A DNA stretch of 64,000 nt from assembly GCF_002113375.1 (NCBI RefSeq), contig NZ_NEHO01000002.1:248001-312000 (forward strand). Direction: 5' to 3'. The notes under the pieces were generated by a model, which was not told the DNA's origin, did not search any database, and saw nothing but the letters and a program-made list of their open reading frames with translations. Below, one piece after another: positions 46,784-56,792 of this stretch. The position numbers and the translations under genes are program-made. Within the stretch, counting starts at the first letter, position 1. Every line of letters starts with the position of its first letter. The DNA comes from Pseudomonas sp. R37(2017) (GTDB taxonomy: Bacteria; Pseudomonadota; Gammaproteobacteria; Pseudomonadales; Pseudomonadaceae).

Positions 46784-47443
46784 ATGATCAAGCTTTATGG
46801 ATTCTCCGTCAGTAACTACTACAACATGGTCAAACTGGCGCTGCTGGAAAAAGGACTGCCCTTCGAAGAAGTACCGTTTTACGCCGGTACCAGCCCAGAG
46901 GCCCTGGCGATCAGCCCGCGTGGAAAGGTCCCTGTCCTGCAGGTAGAGCAGGGCTTCATCAACGAGACCAGCGTGATCCTCGAATACATCGAGCAAAGTC
47001 AGGCAGGCACGCCGCTGCTGCCGAGCGATCCGTTCGAGCGCGCGCAGGTGCTGGCGCTGGCCAGGGAAATCGAGTTGTACATCGAATTGCCGGGGCGGGC
47101 CTGTTACGGCGAAGCCTTTTTTGGCATGACCCTGCCGGAGGCCATCAAGGAAAAAACCAGGGCCGAGCTGCAACTGGGGATGGCGGCGCTGGGCCGTCAC
47201 GGCAAATTCAGCCCTTACGTGGCTGGCGACCGCTTGAGCATTGCCGATTTGTATTTCCTGTACAGCGTGCCGCTGGCGTGTGGTGTGGCGAAGAAGCTGT
47301 TTGATATCGATCTGTTGGCTGAGTTGCCAGCAGCCAAGGCGCTGTTGCAGCGGTTGGGGGAAAACCGGAACGTTCAGCGAGTGGCGGCGGACAGGGAGGC
47401 GGCGATGCCAGCGTTCATGGCGATGATCGCAGCCAGGAAGTAG
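46784..47443 (+). CDS. Glutathione S-transferase family protein
   Basis: 219 residues. N-terminal thioredoxin-fold domain (1-80: MIKLYGFSVSNYYNMVKLALLEKGLPFEEV, with the cis-proline KVPVLQ and the glutathione-contact INETSVILEYIEQ). C-terminal helical domain with the N-capping box LSIADLYFLYSV. Substrate unknown. ATG 46784 preferred over GTG 46781 because GGAGG is then 7 bp away. Divergent from the 94-residue acidic protein. Confidence 0.92.
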   Translation: MIKLYGFSVSNYYNMVKLALLEKGLPFEEVPFYAGTSPEALAISPRGKVPVLQVEQGFINETSVILEYIEQSQAGTPLLPSDPFERAQVLALAREIELYIELPGRACYGEAFFGMTLPEAIKEKTRAELQLGMAALGRHGKFSPYVAGDRLSIADLYFLYSVPLACGVAKKLFDIDLLAELPAAKALLQRLGENRNVQRVAADREAAMPAFMAMIAARK

Positions 47444-47465
47444 CTCTGTTGCGCTTAAGATCGTA

Positions 47466-47557
47466 TTCGCGAGCAGGCTCGCTCCCACAGGGTTCTGCGT
47501 CACACACAAAACCTGTGTCTGACGCATGCCTTTGTGGGAGCGAGCCTGCTCGCGAAG
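47466..47557. repeat. REPIN doublet
   Basis: TTCGCGAGCAGGCTCGCTCCCACAGGG and its inverted arm TTTGTGGGAGCGAGCCTGCTCGCGAAG, between the convergent GST and argH genes. Confidence 0.85.
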
Positions 47558-47567
47558 CTTTTGGCTT

Positions 47568-48962
47568 TTAACGGCTGGCGAGCAAGGCCTGACCGCGCGC
47601 CACAGCAGCCTTCACCTGCGCCGGCGCGGTGCCGCCGATGTGGTTGCGGGCATTGACCGAGCCTTCGAGGGTCAGCACGGCAAACACATCCTGGTCGATC
47701 TGGTCGCTGAACTTGCGCAGTTCTTCCAGGCTCATTTCCGCCAGGTCCTTGCCGCTGTCCACGCCATATTTCACGGCATGGCCAACGATTTCGTGGCAAT
47801 CACGGAATGGCAGGCCGCGACGCACCAGGTAGTCGGCCAGGTCGGTGGCGGTAGAGAAGCCGCGCAGGGCCGCTTCGCGCATCATCGCGTGCTTGGGCTT
47901 GATTGCCGGAACCATGTCGGCGAAGGCCCGCAGCGAGTCGCGCAGGGTGTCGGCGGCGTCGAACAGTGGTTCCTTGTCTTCCTGGTTGTCCTTGTTGTAG
48001 GCCAGTGGCTGGCCTTTCATCAGGGTCAGCAGGCCCATCAGCGCGCCGAATACACGGCCGGTCTTGCCGCGCACGAGCTCCGGCACGTCCGGGTTTTTCT
48101 TTTGCGGCATGATCGAGCTGCCGGTGCAGAAACGATCCGGCAGATCGATGAACTGGAACTGCGCGCTGGTCCACAACACCAGTTCTTCGGAGAAGCGCGA
48201 CAGGTGCATCATCGCGATGCTGGCGGCCGAGCAGAATTCGATGGCGAAATCACGATCGGAGACATTATCCAGCGAGTTGCCGCCAACGGCGTCAAAACCC
48301 AGCAATTGGGCGGTGTATTGGCGATCGATCGGGTAGGTGGTGCCGGCCAGTGCGGCGCTGCCCAGCGGCATGCGGTTGGTACGCTTGCGGCAGTCGACCA
48401 GGCGTTCGTAGTCGCGGCTGAGCATTTCGAACCAGGCCAGCATGTGGTGCCCGAACGTCACCGGCTGTGCGGTCTGCAGGTGGGTGAATCCCGGCATGAT
48501 GCTGGCGGCTTCGCGCTCGGCCTGTTCCAGCAGGCCTTTTTGCAGGCGGGTGATTTCGGCCAGGATCAGGTCGATTTCGTCACGCAGCCACAGACGGATG
48601 TCGGTGGCGACCTGATCGTTGCGGCTGCGGCCGGTGTGCAGTTTTTTACCGGTCACGCCGATGCGGTCGGTCAGGCGCGCCTCGATGTTCATGTGGACGT
48701 CTTCGAGGTCAATGCGCCAGTCGAACTGGCCGGCCTCGATTTCACCCTGGATGGTCTTCAGGCCATCGATGATGCTGTCGCGCTCGGCATCGGTCAGCAC
48801 GCCGACCTTGGCCAGCATGGTGGCGTGGGCGATCGAGCCCATGATGTCGTGGCGATACAGGCGCTGGTCGAAGGTGACTGAGGCGGTGAAGCGGGCGACG
48901 AAGGCGTCGACGGGTTCACTGAAGCGGCCGCCCCAGGACTGATTGGTCTTGTCAGTGCTCAT
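47568..48962 (-). CDS. argH: Argininosuccinate lyase
   Basis: Last step of arginine synthesis: argininosuccinate to arginine + fumarate. 464 residues, the usual length. Starts [41 protein letters not shown] and the mobile catalytic loop [16 protein letters not shown] with its active serine are diagnostic of the fumarase/ASL superfamily. ATG 48962 chosen; an in-frame extension of 68 residues is non-conserved. Divergent from algR. Confidence 0.97.
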   Translation of the reverse strand: MSTDKTNQSWGGRFSEPVDAFVARFTASVTFDQRLYRHDIMGSIAHATMLAKVGVLTDAERDSIIDGLKTIQGEIEAGQFDWRIDLEDVHMNIEARLTDRIGVTGKKLHTGRSRNDQVATDIRLWLRDEIDLILAEITRLQKGLLEQAEREAASIMPGFTHLQTAQPVTFGHHMLAWFEMLSRDYERLVDCRKRTNRMPLGSAALAGTTYPIDRQYTAQLLGFDAVGGNSLDNVSDRDFAIEFCSAASIAMMHLSRFSEELVLWTSAQFQFIDLPDRFCTGSSIMPQKKNPDVPELVRGKTGRVFGALMGLLTLMKGQPLAYNKDNQEDKEPLFDAADTLRDSLRAFADMVPAIKPKHAMMREAALRGFSTATDLADYLVRRGLPFRDCHEIVGHAVKYGVDSGKDLAEMSLEELRKFSDQIDQDVFAVLTLEGSVNARNHIGGTAPAQVKAAVARGQALLASR

Positions 48963-49425
48963 GAATTCGCTCGTATCGGCTTGAAGAAAGAGAAGGCGTG
49001 TAACGCTGGCGCGGATAATAACAGGGTTGCCAATCCTGTCGCTGACACTGGTCGATACGTTTTTACCGGGGAGTGCGTCATGACCCGGGCAGGGCCGTAC
49101 ATTTTTTGCCGAACGATATTTTCCATTTGAGCCATATCGTCCCGGCAACCGTCTACAGTTGGACAATAGGATCAGCGCACTTCTCGGTGCAGCCGCTGAC
49201 TATAAGGAAGAGGGGGGTGTTCATATTGCGTATCAACAAACCCTGTGGCGATCTGTCGCCAATGCGGGCATGGGCCGCCAATCGCCCGGCAGATGAAAAT
49301 TTAGCCGCCGGACCAGCGGCACTTTTTGACGCTCGCGCTAGTCTTAGCGTGGATCGCGGTGACAGACGTCACTTCACCTGTCTACGCTATCCTTGTGCGA
49401 GACTCACGCAGGAATCCAGCGCAAT
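48963..49425. other. argH-algR divergent intergenic region; no algZ/fimS
   Basis: 463 bp. A 118-residue plus-strand frame (49073-49429) is open but has no family features and is out of frame with algR, so I do not call it. No LytS/His-kinase-like sequence is visible. The region contains a Crp/Vfr-like site at 49359-49372 and presumably both divergent promoters. Confidence 0.7.
49359..49372. promoter_or_regulatory. Crp/Vfr-like site upstream of algR
   Basis: GTGA-CAGACG-TCAC: a perfect GTGA-N6-TCAC core of the Crp/Vfr consensus (TGTGA-N6-TCACA), 53 bp before the algR ATG. The outer T/A bases are not conserved (GGTGA..TCACT). Confidence 0.45.
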
Positions 49426-50172
49426 ATGAATGTCCTGATCGTTGATGACGAACCCTTGGCCCGCGAGCGCCTGTGCCGAATGGTTGGCGAACTCGAGGGA
49501 TACAGTGTCCTGGAGCCTAGTGCCACGAATGGCGAAGAGGCGTTGGCACTGATCGACAGCCACAAGCCGGATATCGTGCTGCTTGATATCCGCATGCCCG
49601 GTCTGGATGGCCTGCAAGTGGCTGCGCGATTGTGTGAACGCGAAACTCCGCCCGCCGTGGTGTTCTGCTCCGGGCCCGATGAATTTGCCGTGGAAGCCTT
49701 ACAGGCCAGCGCCGTAGGCTATCTGGTGAAACCTGTGAGAACTGAACAATTACATGACGCATTAAAGAGAGCCGAGCGCCCCAGTCGTGCCCAGCTCGCC
49801 GCCCTGACCCGCCCTGCCGCCGACAGCGGCAGCGGCCCGCGCAGCCATATCAGCGCCCGGACCCGTAAAGGGATCGAGCTGATTCCGTTGGATCAGGTGG
49901 TTTATTTCATTGCCGACCACAAATACGTGACCTTGCGCCACGAGGCCGGCGAAGTGCTGCTCGATGAACCGCTAAAGGCCCTCGAAGATGAATTCGGCGA
50001 CCGTTTCGTGCGGATCCATCGCAATGCACTGGTCGCTCGCGAGCGTATCGAGCGACTGCAGCGCACCCCCCTGGGGCATTTTCAGTTGTTCCTCAAGGGC
50101 CTCAATGGTGATGCGTTGATCGTCAGTCGGCGTCATGTGGCTGGCGTGCGCAAGATGATGCAACAGCTCTAA
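49426..50172 (+). CDS. algR: LytTR response regulator AlgR
   Basis: 248 residues. Receiver domain 1-120 with acidic pocket Asp7/Asp8 (LIVDDEPLARERL), phosphoacceptor Asp54 (IVLLDIRMPGLDGL) and Lys (YLVKPV). LytTR DNA-binding domain about 145-245 (GIELIPLDQVVYFIADHKYVTL .. HRNALVARERIERL). Controls alginate, twitching motility and other virulence traits in P. aeruginosa, where it is preceded by the sensor algZ/fimS. That gene is absent from the 463-bp upstream gap. ATG 49426 gives the canonical start MNVLIVDDEP. Next on the strand is hemC. Confidence 0.96.
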   Translation: MNVLIVDDEPLARERLCRMVGELEGYSVLEPSATNGEEALALIDSHKPDIVLLDIRMPGLDGLQVAARLCERETPPAVVFCSGPDEFAVEALQASAVGYLVKPVRTEQLHDALKRAERPSRAQLAALTRPAADSGSGPRSHISARTRKGIELIPLDQVVYFIADHKYVTLRHEAGEVLLDEPLKALEDEFGDRFVRIHRNALVARERIERLQRTPLGHFQLFLKGLNGDALIVSRRHVAGVRKMMQQL

Positions 50173-50310
50173 ACAGCTGTCCGCAGGCGAATTTCACACC
50201 CGATTGCCGGACATCCGGGGCCAGGGAGGCCGAGTAGTATCTGATACAAGTCAAAGTGGATTTGGCTGACCTGTTATTATCCGCCGTATCTATTCAGTAC
50301 GGATTGATCC

Positions 50311-51252
50311 ATGTCCTCTCGCGAAATCCGCATCGCCACCCGCAAAAGCGCACTCGCCCTGTGGCAGGCCGAATATGTCAAAGCCCGTCTTGAAGCAGCT
50401 CACCCGGGCCTGCTGGTGACGCTCGTCCCCATGGTCAGCCGTGGCGACAAGCTGCTTGACTCACCGCTGTCGAAAATCGGCGGCAAGGGCCTGTTCGTCA
50501 AGGAACTCGAAACCGCGCTTCTGGAAAATGAAGCCGACATCGCTGTGCACTCCATGAAGGACGTGCCGATGGACTTCCCCGAAGGCCTGGGTCTGTTCTG
50601 CATTTGCGAGCGCGAGGACCCGCGCGATGCCTTCGTTTCCAACACCTACGCCAGTCTGGACGAGTTGCCCCCGGGCAGCATCGTCGGCACCTCCAGCCTG
50701 CGCCGCCAGGCTCAATTGCTGACCCGCCGTCCGGACCTGGAAATCCGTTTCCTGCGCGGCAACGTCAACACCCGCCTGGCCAAGCTCGATGCTGGCGAAT
50801 ACGACGCCATCATCCTCGCCGCTGCCGGCCTGATCCGTCTGGGCTTTGAGGGTCGCATCACTTCGGCCATCAGTGTCGATGACAGTCTTCCGGCCGGTGG
50901 TCAGGGCGCGGTGGGTATCGAATGCCGCAGCGCCGACAGTGAAATCCATGCGCTGCTGGCGCCCCTGCATCACCAGGACACTGCCGCCCGCGTGACTGCC
51001 GAGCGTGCCCTCAACAAGCGCCTCAATGGTGGCTGCCAGGTGCCGATTGCCTGCTACGCGGTCCTGGAGGGCGAGCAGCTCTGGCTGCGCGGGCTGGTGG
51101 GCGATCCAGCCGGTGGCCTGCTGCTTGGCGCACAGGCCCGAGCCCCTCGTGGCGATGCCGAGGCGCTCGGCGTACGGGTGGCCGAAGACCTTCTCAGCCA
51201 GGGTGCCGACGCCATTCTCAAGAAGGTGTATGGCGAGGCTGGCCACGAGTGA
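50311..51252 (+). CDS. hemC: Hydroxymethylbilane synthase (porphobilinogen deaminase)
   Basis: Joins four porphobilinogens into hydroxymethylbilane. 313 residues. N-terminal substrate region [34 protein letters not shown] and [19 protein letters not shown]. The dipyrromethane cofactor is attached to Cys242 in [13 protein letters not shown]. First gene of hemC-hemD-hemX-hemY. Confidence 0.97.
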   Translation: MSSREIRIATRKSALALWQAEYVKARLEAAHPGLLVTLVPMVSRGDKLLDSPLSKIGGKGLFVKELETALLENEADIAVHSMKDVPMDFPEGLGLFCICEREDPRDAFVSNTYASLDELPPGSIVGTSSLRRQAQLLTRRPDLEIRFLRGNVNTRLAKLDAGEYDAIILAAAGLIRLGFEGRITSAISVDDSLPAGGQGAVGIECRSADSEIHALLAPLHHQDTAARVTAERALNKRLNGGCQVPIACYAVLEGEQLWLRGLVGDPAGGLLLGAQARAPRGDAEALGVRVAEDLLSQGADAILKKVYGEAGHE

Positions 51253-52016
51253 CCGGTTGGCGCTTGTTGCTGACGCGTCCCGCCGAAGAAGCGGCGGCGC
51301 TCGGCAGTCTATTGGCCGAGCAGGGGATATTCAGTAACAGTCTGCCGCTTTTGGACATCATGCCCATTGCGGCCACTGACACAATGCGCCAGGTGATTCT
51401 GGAACTGAATCAGTTCTGCGCCGTTATCGTGGTCAGCAAACCAGCAGCCCGGATCGGCGTCGAACTGCTTGAGCAACATTGGCCAACGCCACCCGGTGTG
51501 GAGTGGTTCAGCGTCGGCGCGGCAACTGCGCAGATCCTCAAGGATCACGGGTTGGACGTGAGCTTCCCGGCAGAAGGCGATGACAGTGAAGCCTTGCTCG
51601 AGCTTTCCCGGCTGCGCGAGGCCATCGCATGCCCCGATTCGCGAGTGCTGATCTTGCGTGGGGAGGGTGGGCGCGAGTTGCTGGCTGAGCGTTTGCGTGA
51701 GCTTGGTGTTAGTGTCGAGTATTTGGAGTTGTATCGCCGGGCATTGCCGATTTACCCACCAGCAACGTTGCAGCAACGGGTGAAGGCGGAACGCCTGAAC
51801 GGGCTGGTGGTCAGCAGTGGACAAGGTTTCGAGCACCTGCATCAACTGGCTGGCGATGCCTGGCCGCAGTTGGCGCGGTTGCCGTTGTTTGTACCAAGCC
51901 CAAGGGTTGCCGAGCTGGCGCGTGCCGCCGGGGCCAAAACAGTTGTGGATTGTCGCGGCGCGAGTGCCGCGGCCTTGCTGACGGCGTTACGGGAGCATCC
52001 CGTACCCGTTTTCTGA
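51249..52016 (+). CDS. hemD: Uroporphyrinogen-III synthase
   Basis: 255 residues. Cyclises hydroxymethylbilane with inversion of ring D. Sequence is poorly conserved in the family; recognisable parts are [54 protein letters not shown] and YRRALP. GTG start overlaps the hemC stop by 4 bp (GTGA), implying translational coupling. Confidence 0.94.
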   Translation: MTGWRLLLTRPAEEAAALGSLLAEQGIFSNSLPLLDIMPIAATDTMRQVILELNQFCAVIVVSKPAARIGVELLEQHWPTPPGVEWFSVGAATAQILKDHGLDVSFPAEGDDSEALLELSRLREAIACPDSRVLILRGEGGRELLAERLRELGVSVEYLELYRRALPIYPPATLQQRVKAERLNGLVVSSGQGFEHLHQLAGDAWPQLARLPLFVPSPRVAELARAAGAKTVVDCRGASAAALLTALREHPVPVF

Positions 52017-52032
52017 TGCAAAGGATGGATAC

Positions 52033-53190
52033 GTGAGCGAAACAGCCTTGCCGAAAGATGACTCGCGACCGGTGCTTGATGCACCTGTTGATGCTCCTTT
52101 TGATGTAGTGCCGCCGCCAGCTGCCGAGCAGCGTCGAGGCAACGGTCTGGCAATCCTCGCGCTGCTGCTGGGCGCGGCCGGTGTCGCGGTGGGCGGTTGG
52201 GGTGTCTGGCAGGTGCGTCACCTGCAGGCCAACAACCTGCAGCAACTGAGCCAGGTTCAGGCATTGAACGACCAGGCGCAGAACCTCAAGCTCAATGAGG
52301 AACGCCTGAGCGCGCGCCTGGCGCAAATGCCTGCCGCCGATGAGTTGGAGGCGCGCAGTCGCCTGGTGATCCAGTTGCAAGGAGATCAGCAGCGTTTGAA
52401 CCAGCGCCTGGAAACCGTCCTCGGCGCCAGCCGCAAGGACTGGCGTCTGGCCGAGGCTGAGCACCTGTTGCGTCTGGCCAGCCTGCGACTGTCTGCCTTG
52501 CAGGACATCAGCAGCGCCCTGGCATTGGTCCAGGGGGCCGACGAGATACTGCGCGAACAGAATGATCCGGGCTCCTTCGCCGCTCGCGAGCAGGTGGCCA
52601 AGACCCTGATCGCCTTGCGCAGTACCGAACAACCGGATCGCACCGGGCTGTTCCTGCGTCTGGGCGCGCTGCGCGATCAAGTGACCGGCCTCACCGAACT
52701 GGCACCGGAGTATAAGGACCGTGGCGATTCGTTGCTGGGCCTGACCGCCGATGGCGATGGTGCCAGTCGCTGGGCGCAATGGTGGGATCAGATTTCGCGC
52801 TATATCCGTATCGATTTCAATGCCGACAAAAACGTTCGCCCATTGCTGGCTGGCCAGAGCCTGAGTCAGGTCCGCCTGGCCCTGAGTCTGGCGCTGGAAC
52901 AGGCGCAATGGGCCGCACTCAACGGCCAGGCTGCGGTTTACTCACAGGTGCTGGACGAAGCTCAAGATATCCTCAAGGGCAACTTCAATCCGGATAACGG
53001 GCAAAGCAAAGCCATGCTTGAGCAGGTGGCCGAGTTGAGCAAGCAACCCGTCACCGTCGTCACACCGGACATGACCGGAACACTGAGCGCGGTGCAGGGG
53101 TATCTGGAGCGGCGCAACGTCAACGCCGAGGACTCGGTCAAGCCACTGGCCAAGCCCGCCGCGAACACCGCGCCGGAGGCCACGCCATGA
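52033..53190 (+). CDS. hemX: HemX family protein (uroporphyrinogen-III C-methyltransferase-like)
   Basis: 385 residues. Short proline-rich cytoplasmic start, one membrane helix (about 38-58: NGLAILALLLGAAGVAVGGWGVW), then a coiled coil (LQQLSQVQALNDQAQNLKLNEERL) and a periplasmic helical domain. Called a methyltransferase in older annotation, but it lacks a SAM-binding motif; probably a scaffold for haem enzymes with HemY. GTG start with AAGGA upstream; its stop overlaps hemY. Confidence 0.92.
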   Translation: MSETALPKDDSRPVLDAPVDAPFDVVPPPAAEQRRGNGLAILALLLGAAGVAVGGWGVWQVRHLQANNLQQLSQVQALNDQAQNLKLNEERLSARLAQMPAADELEARSRLVIQLQGDQQRLNQRLETVLGASRKDWRLAEAEHLLRLASLRLSALQDISSALALVQGADEILREQNDPGSFAAREQVAKTLIALRSTEQPDRTGLFLRLGALRDQVTGLTELAPEYKDRGDSLLGLTADGDGASRWAQWWDQISRYIRIDFNADKNVRPLLAGQSLSQVRLALSLALEQAQWAALNGQAAVYSQVLDEAQDILKGNFNPDNGQSKAMLEQVAELSKQPVTVVTPDMTGTLSAVQGYLERRNVNAEDSVKPLAKPAANTAPEATP

Positions 53191-54425
53191 GACGCCTCTA
53201 TGTGATCGTGTTCCTCGTTGTGGCCGCTACCGCTGCGCTGGGGTTGGCGATTGCCCAGCATTCCGGTTACGTACTGATTGCCTACAAGACCTTCCGCTAT
53301 GAGTCGAGCCTGTGGGCTACTTTGGCCCTGGTGGCTGTGCTCTGGCTGGTGGTCTGGGGCATCAAGTCGCTGGTCGAACTGGTGATGGCTTCCAGTGGCG
53401 TGGTCAATCCGTGGTCGCGGCGTAACCGCAGTCGTCGGGTGCAGGTGGCGATCGAACACGGTCAGTTGGACTTGGCCGAGGGTCGCTGGGCCAGTGCGCA
53501 ACGGCACTTGCACAGGGCCGCCGAAGCTGAACGCCAGCCGCTGCTTTACTACCTCGGCGCGGCCCGTGCCGCGAACGAACTGGGCAAATACGAAGAAAGC
53601 GACAACCTGCTGGAGCGTGCCCTGGAGCGTCAGCCCCAGGCCGAGTTGGCGATCGCCTTGAACCACGCCCAGCTGCAGACTGACCGCGGTGATACCGAAG
53701 GTGCCCTCACTACCCTGCAGGCCATGCGTGAGCGCCACCCGCATAACGCACAGACCCTGCGTCAGTTGCAGCGCCTGCTTCAGCAGCGTGGCGACTGGTC
53801 GGCTCTGATTCGCCTGCTGCCGGAGCTGCGCAAGGACAAAATCCTGTCGGCGGCCGAACTCGTCGAGCTTGAGCGTCGGGCCTGGGGGGCGAACCTGTCT
53901 CTGGCGGCGCAACGGGAAGACGATGGTGCGGTGGGGCAGCAATCGCTCGAACGTGCCTGGCAGCAACTGACCTCGGCACAACGCCAGGAGCCGCAGCTGG
54001 TGCTCGCGTATGCCGAGCAACTGCGGCAGCTGGGTGCTCATGTCGAGGCCGAAGAAGTGCTGCGCACCGCTCTGAAGCGCGACTACGACAGCCATCTGGC
54101 ACGTCTCTATGGACTGGTTCGCGGCAATGATCCGACCCGCCAGCTACAGGCCGCCGAAGGTTGGCTCAAGGACCATCCGGCCGATCCGGGCCTGCTGCTG
54201 ACATTGGGTCGCCTGTGCCTGCAAAACAGTTTGTGGGGCAAGGCACGGGACTACCTGGAAAGCAGCCTGCGAGTACAACGCAATCCGGAAGCCTGTGCGG
54301 AGCTGGCACGCTTGCTGGCGCAAATGGGCGATACCGAGCGCAGCAACCAGCTGTTTCAGGAAGGCCTGGGGTTGCTGGATGAGCGCTTGCTCGCAGCGCC
54401 TCTGCCTGTAGCCGTGCGAGCTTGA
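53187..54425 (+). CDS. hemY: HemY family TPR protein
   Basis: 412 residues. Two N-terminal membrane helices (about 5-25 and 43-65), then TPR repeats (LDLAEGRWASAQRHLHRAAEAERQPLLYYLGAARAANELGKYEES and several more). This is the gamma-proteobacterial HemY, not the Bacillus coproporphyrinogen oxidase of the same name. Thought to organise haem synthesis at the membrane. ATG overlaps the hemX stop by 4 bp (ATGA). Confidence 0.93.
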   Translation: MRRLYVIVFLVVAATAALGLAIAQHSGYVLIAYKTFRYESSLWATLALVAVLWLVVWGIKSLVELVMASSGVVNPWSRRNRSRRVQVAIEHGQLDLAEGRWASAQRHLHRAAEAERQPLLYYLGAARAANELGKYEESDNLLERALERQPQAELAIALNHAQLQTDRGDTEGALTTLQAMRERHPHNAQTLRQLQRLLQQRGDWSALIRLLPELRKDKILSAAELVELERRAWGANLSLAAQREDDGAVGQQSLERAWQQLTSAQRQEPQLVLAYAEQLRQLGAHVEAEEVLRTALKRDYDSHLARLYGLVRGNDPTRQLQAAEGWLKDHPADPGLLLTLGRLCLQNSLWGKARDYLESSLRVQRNPEACAELARLLAQMGDTERSNQLFQEGLGLLDERLLAAPLPVAVRA

Positions 54426-54687
54426 GCCGTTCACTGGCGCCAGGCTCGGGCGTCTGATCGACGAGCTGTGGCGAGGGAGCCATCGCCCTTGCCGCAGTAC
54501 GATAATGGGTGAAATTCAGTCGCCAAATCTCGTCGCAGACAAAGTCCTACAAAGGACTGCATTTTATCCTCTCGCGTGCGTCGAGATTTCCCTACATCTG
54601 CGCTGAAGTCTCTGTGGGCACTTGCCTTGAAAGGCCGTCGCGCTTTCCTCTACCGTAACGGTCTGTCACTACTTTTACGGAAAAGCC

Positions 54688-55239
54688 ATGTCATTGGCCT
54701 GCTCACGTTCATTGTTTTTCATGGCTTTCGTTGGAAGTGCCCTGGCGATGGGCGTTTCCTTTTACCTTGAATATGCGGTCGGCCTGCGGCCTTGCGGCTT
54801 GTGTCTTGCGCAACGATTTTGCCTGGCGCTCCTGACCGCTGTCTGCCTGATGGCTTCGGTCCATGGCCCTGGTCGCGCCGGCAACGTTCTGTATTGGCTG
54901 CTCGGTCTTGGTTGCAGCCTGGCCGGCGCGGTCACGGCGTGGTGGCAAGTCCTGCTGCAAAATCTTCCAATGGAGCACGCAGCGGCATGCTCGACCCATC
55001 TGGCGGATCTGTTCGCCAGTTCTCCGTGGCTATCCGTCCTGCAGCAAGTGTTCGAGGGCGCTGCCGATTGTGTGGAAATTTCCTGGACGCTGTTCGATAT
55101 GAGTCTCACCGAGTGGAGTCTGCTGTTCTTCGTCGCGATGATGGTCCTGGCCGTTTACCAATCGTTGCGACTGGTCTGGATCAGCTATCAGCGACCACTC
55201 GGCGGCGAGTCGTCGCACCGGGCCTTTGCGGGCGATTAA
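54688..55239 (+). CDS. dsbB: Disulphide bond formation protein B
   Basis: 183-residue inner-membrane quinone reductase that reoxidises DsbA. Four membrane helices. Catalytic pairs Cys36-Cys39 (LRPCGLCLAQR) and Cys101/Cys128 (AAACSTHL, GAADCVEIS) are all present. This is the second Pseudomonas paralogue found beside algQ (called DsbH in PAO1, from memory). Monocistronic between the hem operon and algQ. Confidence 0.94.
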   Translation: MSLACSRSLFFMAFVGSALAMGVSFYLEYAVGLRPCGLCLAQRFCLALLTAVCLMASVHGPGRAGNVLYWLLGLGCSLAGAVTAWWQVLLQNLPMEHAAACSTHLADLFASSPWLSVLQQVFEGAADCVEISWTLFDMSLTEWSLLFFVAMMVLAVYQSLRLVWISYQRPLGGESSHRAFAGD

Positions 55240-55415
55240 ACACTTGTATGAACTTTATCGCCTGCGTACCTTGAAGCCAATGTCGCGCGGGCATAATCTG
55301 CCCGCACGTGTCATTGGAATTATGTTGCTCGATGACGCTCTGCCTGACCGCCCACCGACGTTACAAGAGGCGAACGGGCATAGAGCAGCTGACCCACAAG
55401 GGAAGAGAGATCACC

Positions 55416-55874
55416 ATGCTCGAAAGTTGTCAGAATGCTCAGGAACGCTGGGGTGGAGTGCACCTGCTGATCGATCGCTGGTTACAGGAGCGCAAAGAGC
55501 TGATCGATGCCTACGACAAGCTTGGCGCAAAGCCTGAGGCGCTCGGTGAGGATCGTAAACCCTTGCAGGAGTTCTGCGGCGTGCTGGTCGATTACGTATC
55601 GGCCGGGCATTTCGAAATCTACGAGCAACTGACGGGGGAGGCCAAGGCCTTCAACGACAAGCGTGGGCTGGAACTCGCCGAGACCCTCTACCCGCGCATC
55701 GATGTCATCACTGAAAAGCTGCTTGCGTTCAATGACCTTTGCGACGAAGGCAAATGCGTTGCGGAGAAGTTCAAGGAGCTGGGTGGCCTGTTGCACGAAC
55801 GCTTCGAACTGGAAGATTGCCTGATCGAAGTGCTGCACACCGCTCACAAGGAAGCCGATTCGGTTCAGGCATGA
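55416..55874 (+). CDS. algQ: Anti-sigma-70 factor AlgQ (Rsd family)
   Basis: 152 residues: [56 protein letters not shown], and [23 protein letters not shown] are the Rsd/AlgQ helix bundle with the sigma-70 region-4 binding surface. AlgQ binds RpoD and favours alternative sigma factors, affecting alginate and siderophore genes. ATG 55416 chosen; the frame is open 108 bp upstream but conservation starts here. A strong hairpin follows. Confidence 0.95.
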   Translation: MLESCQNAQERWGGVHLLIDRWLQERKELIDAYDKLGAKPEALGEDRKPLQEFCGVLVDYVSAGHFEIYEQLTGEAKAFNDKRGLELAETLYPRIDVITEKLLAFNDLCDEGKCVAEKFKELGGLLHERFELEDCLIEVLHTAHKEADSVQA

Positions 55875-55895
55875 GTCGCTTCCCGCAAGACCCTC

Positions 55896-55924
55896 AAACG
55901 GCGTGCCACGGCACGCCGTTTTTC
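55896..55924. terminator. Bidirectional terminator between algQ and the FKBP gene
   Basis: AAACGGCGTGCCACGGCACGCCGTTTTT: 11-bp stem with T-runs on both strands, serving the convergent algQ and FKBP genes. Confidence 0.85.
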
Positions 55925-55934
55925 ATTTCCGCGA

Positions 55935-56600
55935 TCAGCTGGTTGCACCGCGCAATTCAACTTCGAACACCAGTGGCGTGAACGGTGCGATCACGTCACC
56001 GGCACCATCGGCGCCATAGGCCTGGGCCGATGGAATCACCAGTCGCCATTTCGCTCCGACCGGCATGTTTTGCAATGCGCTGCGCCATCCGGCGATCACG
56101 CTGTCGAGACTGAACCATTGTGGCTGACTGTTCTGATCGAACACTGTGCCGTCGGGCAAGCGCCCGATGTACAGCACCTGCACCTTGCCGTTCGGTCCGG
56201 CTTTGGCGCCAGTGCCTGGTGTCAATTCGGTCAGCAGCACGCCATCAGGCAGTTCGCGTACGCCGGGTCTGGCTTTTTCTGCGGCGAGAAAACGCTGTTC
56301 TTTTTCCAGTGCCATTTCGCTTTGCGGCTCGGCTGACTGCATGGCGATCCGCGCTTCATGTTCGGTCAATATCTGCTGGATCTGCTCGTCCTTCAGCGTC
56401 AGCGGTTTGCCCTGGTAGGCCTGCTGCAACCCTTCGACCAGTGCCTGGAGTTGCAGGTCGGGAGCCTCCTGGCGCAAGCGTTCGCCAAGGCTTGCACCCA
56501 GGCTGTAGGCGAGATCGTGGGCTTCATTTTCCTGTGTTGTTCCCGCGGCTTGAGCCGCCGAAAAAAACACGCTCAGCGATAAAAAAAGGTAGCGCGACAT
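55935..56600 (-). CDS. Periplasmic FKBP-type peptidyl-prolyl isomerase
   Basis: 221 residues. Signal peptide 1-18 (MSRYLFLSLSVFFSAAQA). N-terminal dimerisation domain (DLAYSLGASLGERL, as in FkpA/Mip) and a C-terminal FKBP domain about 115-215 (VQVLYIGRLPDGTVFDQNSQPQWFSLDSVIAGWRSALQNMPVGAKW..IPSAQAYG). Folds outer-membrane and periplasmic proteins. ATG 56600 gives the clean signal peptide. The expected aromatic pocket residues are present. Confidence 0.92.
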   Translation of the reverse strand: MSRYLFLSLSVFFSAAQAAGTTQENEAHDLAYSLGASLGERLRQEAPDLQLQALVEGLQQAYQGKPLTLKDEQIQQILTEHEARIAMQSAEPQSEMALEKEQRFLAAEKARPGVRELPDGVLLTELTPGTGAKAGPNGKVQVLYIGRLPDGTVFDQNSQPQWFSLDSVIAGWRSALQNMPVGAKWRLVIPSAQAYGADGAGDVIAPFTPLVFEVELRGATS

Positions 56601-56792
56601 GGGCACTCTCCGACCTGAATTGCGGGCGATTATGCCAGCGAGAAAGCGCACAACGGAGAACTGCTTTCGCAACGACGCAGAAGTTTTTCAGTCCTTTGCA
56701 ACGCAACGCTTTCGATAGTGTCAACATGCCCTAGCGGCGGTTGCAGCAGAGGTCTAGTATGAGCCGCACTCACTTCAGCCAGGAGGTAAACC

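Noticed and set aside
49073-49429. 118-residue open frame upstream of algR
   Set aside because: No family features, no ribosome site and it overlaps algR out of frame; considered as an algZ remnant but it has no kinase or membrane pattern.
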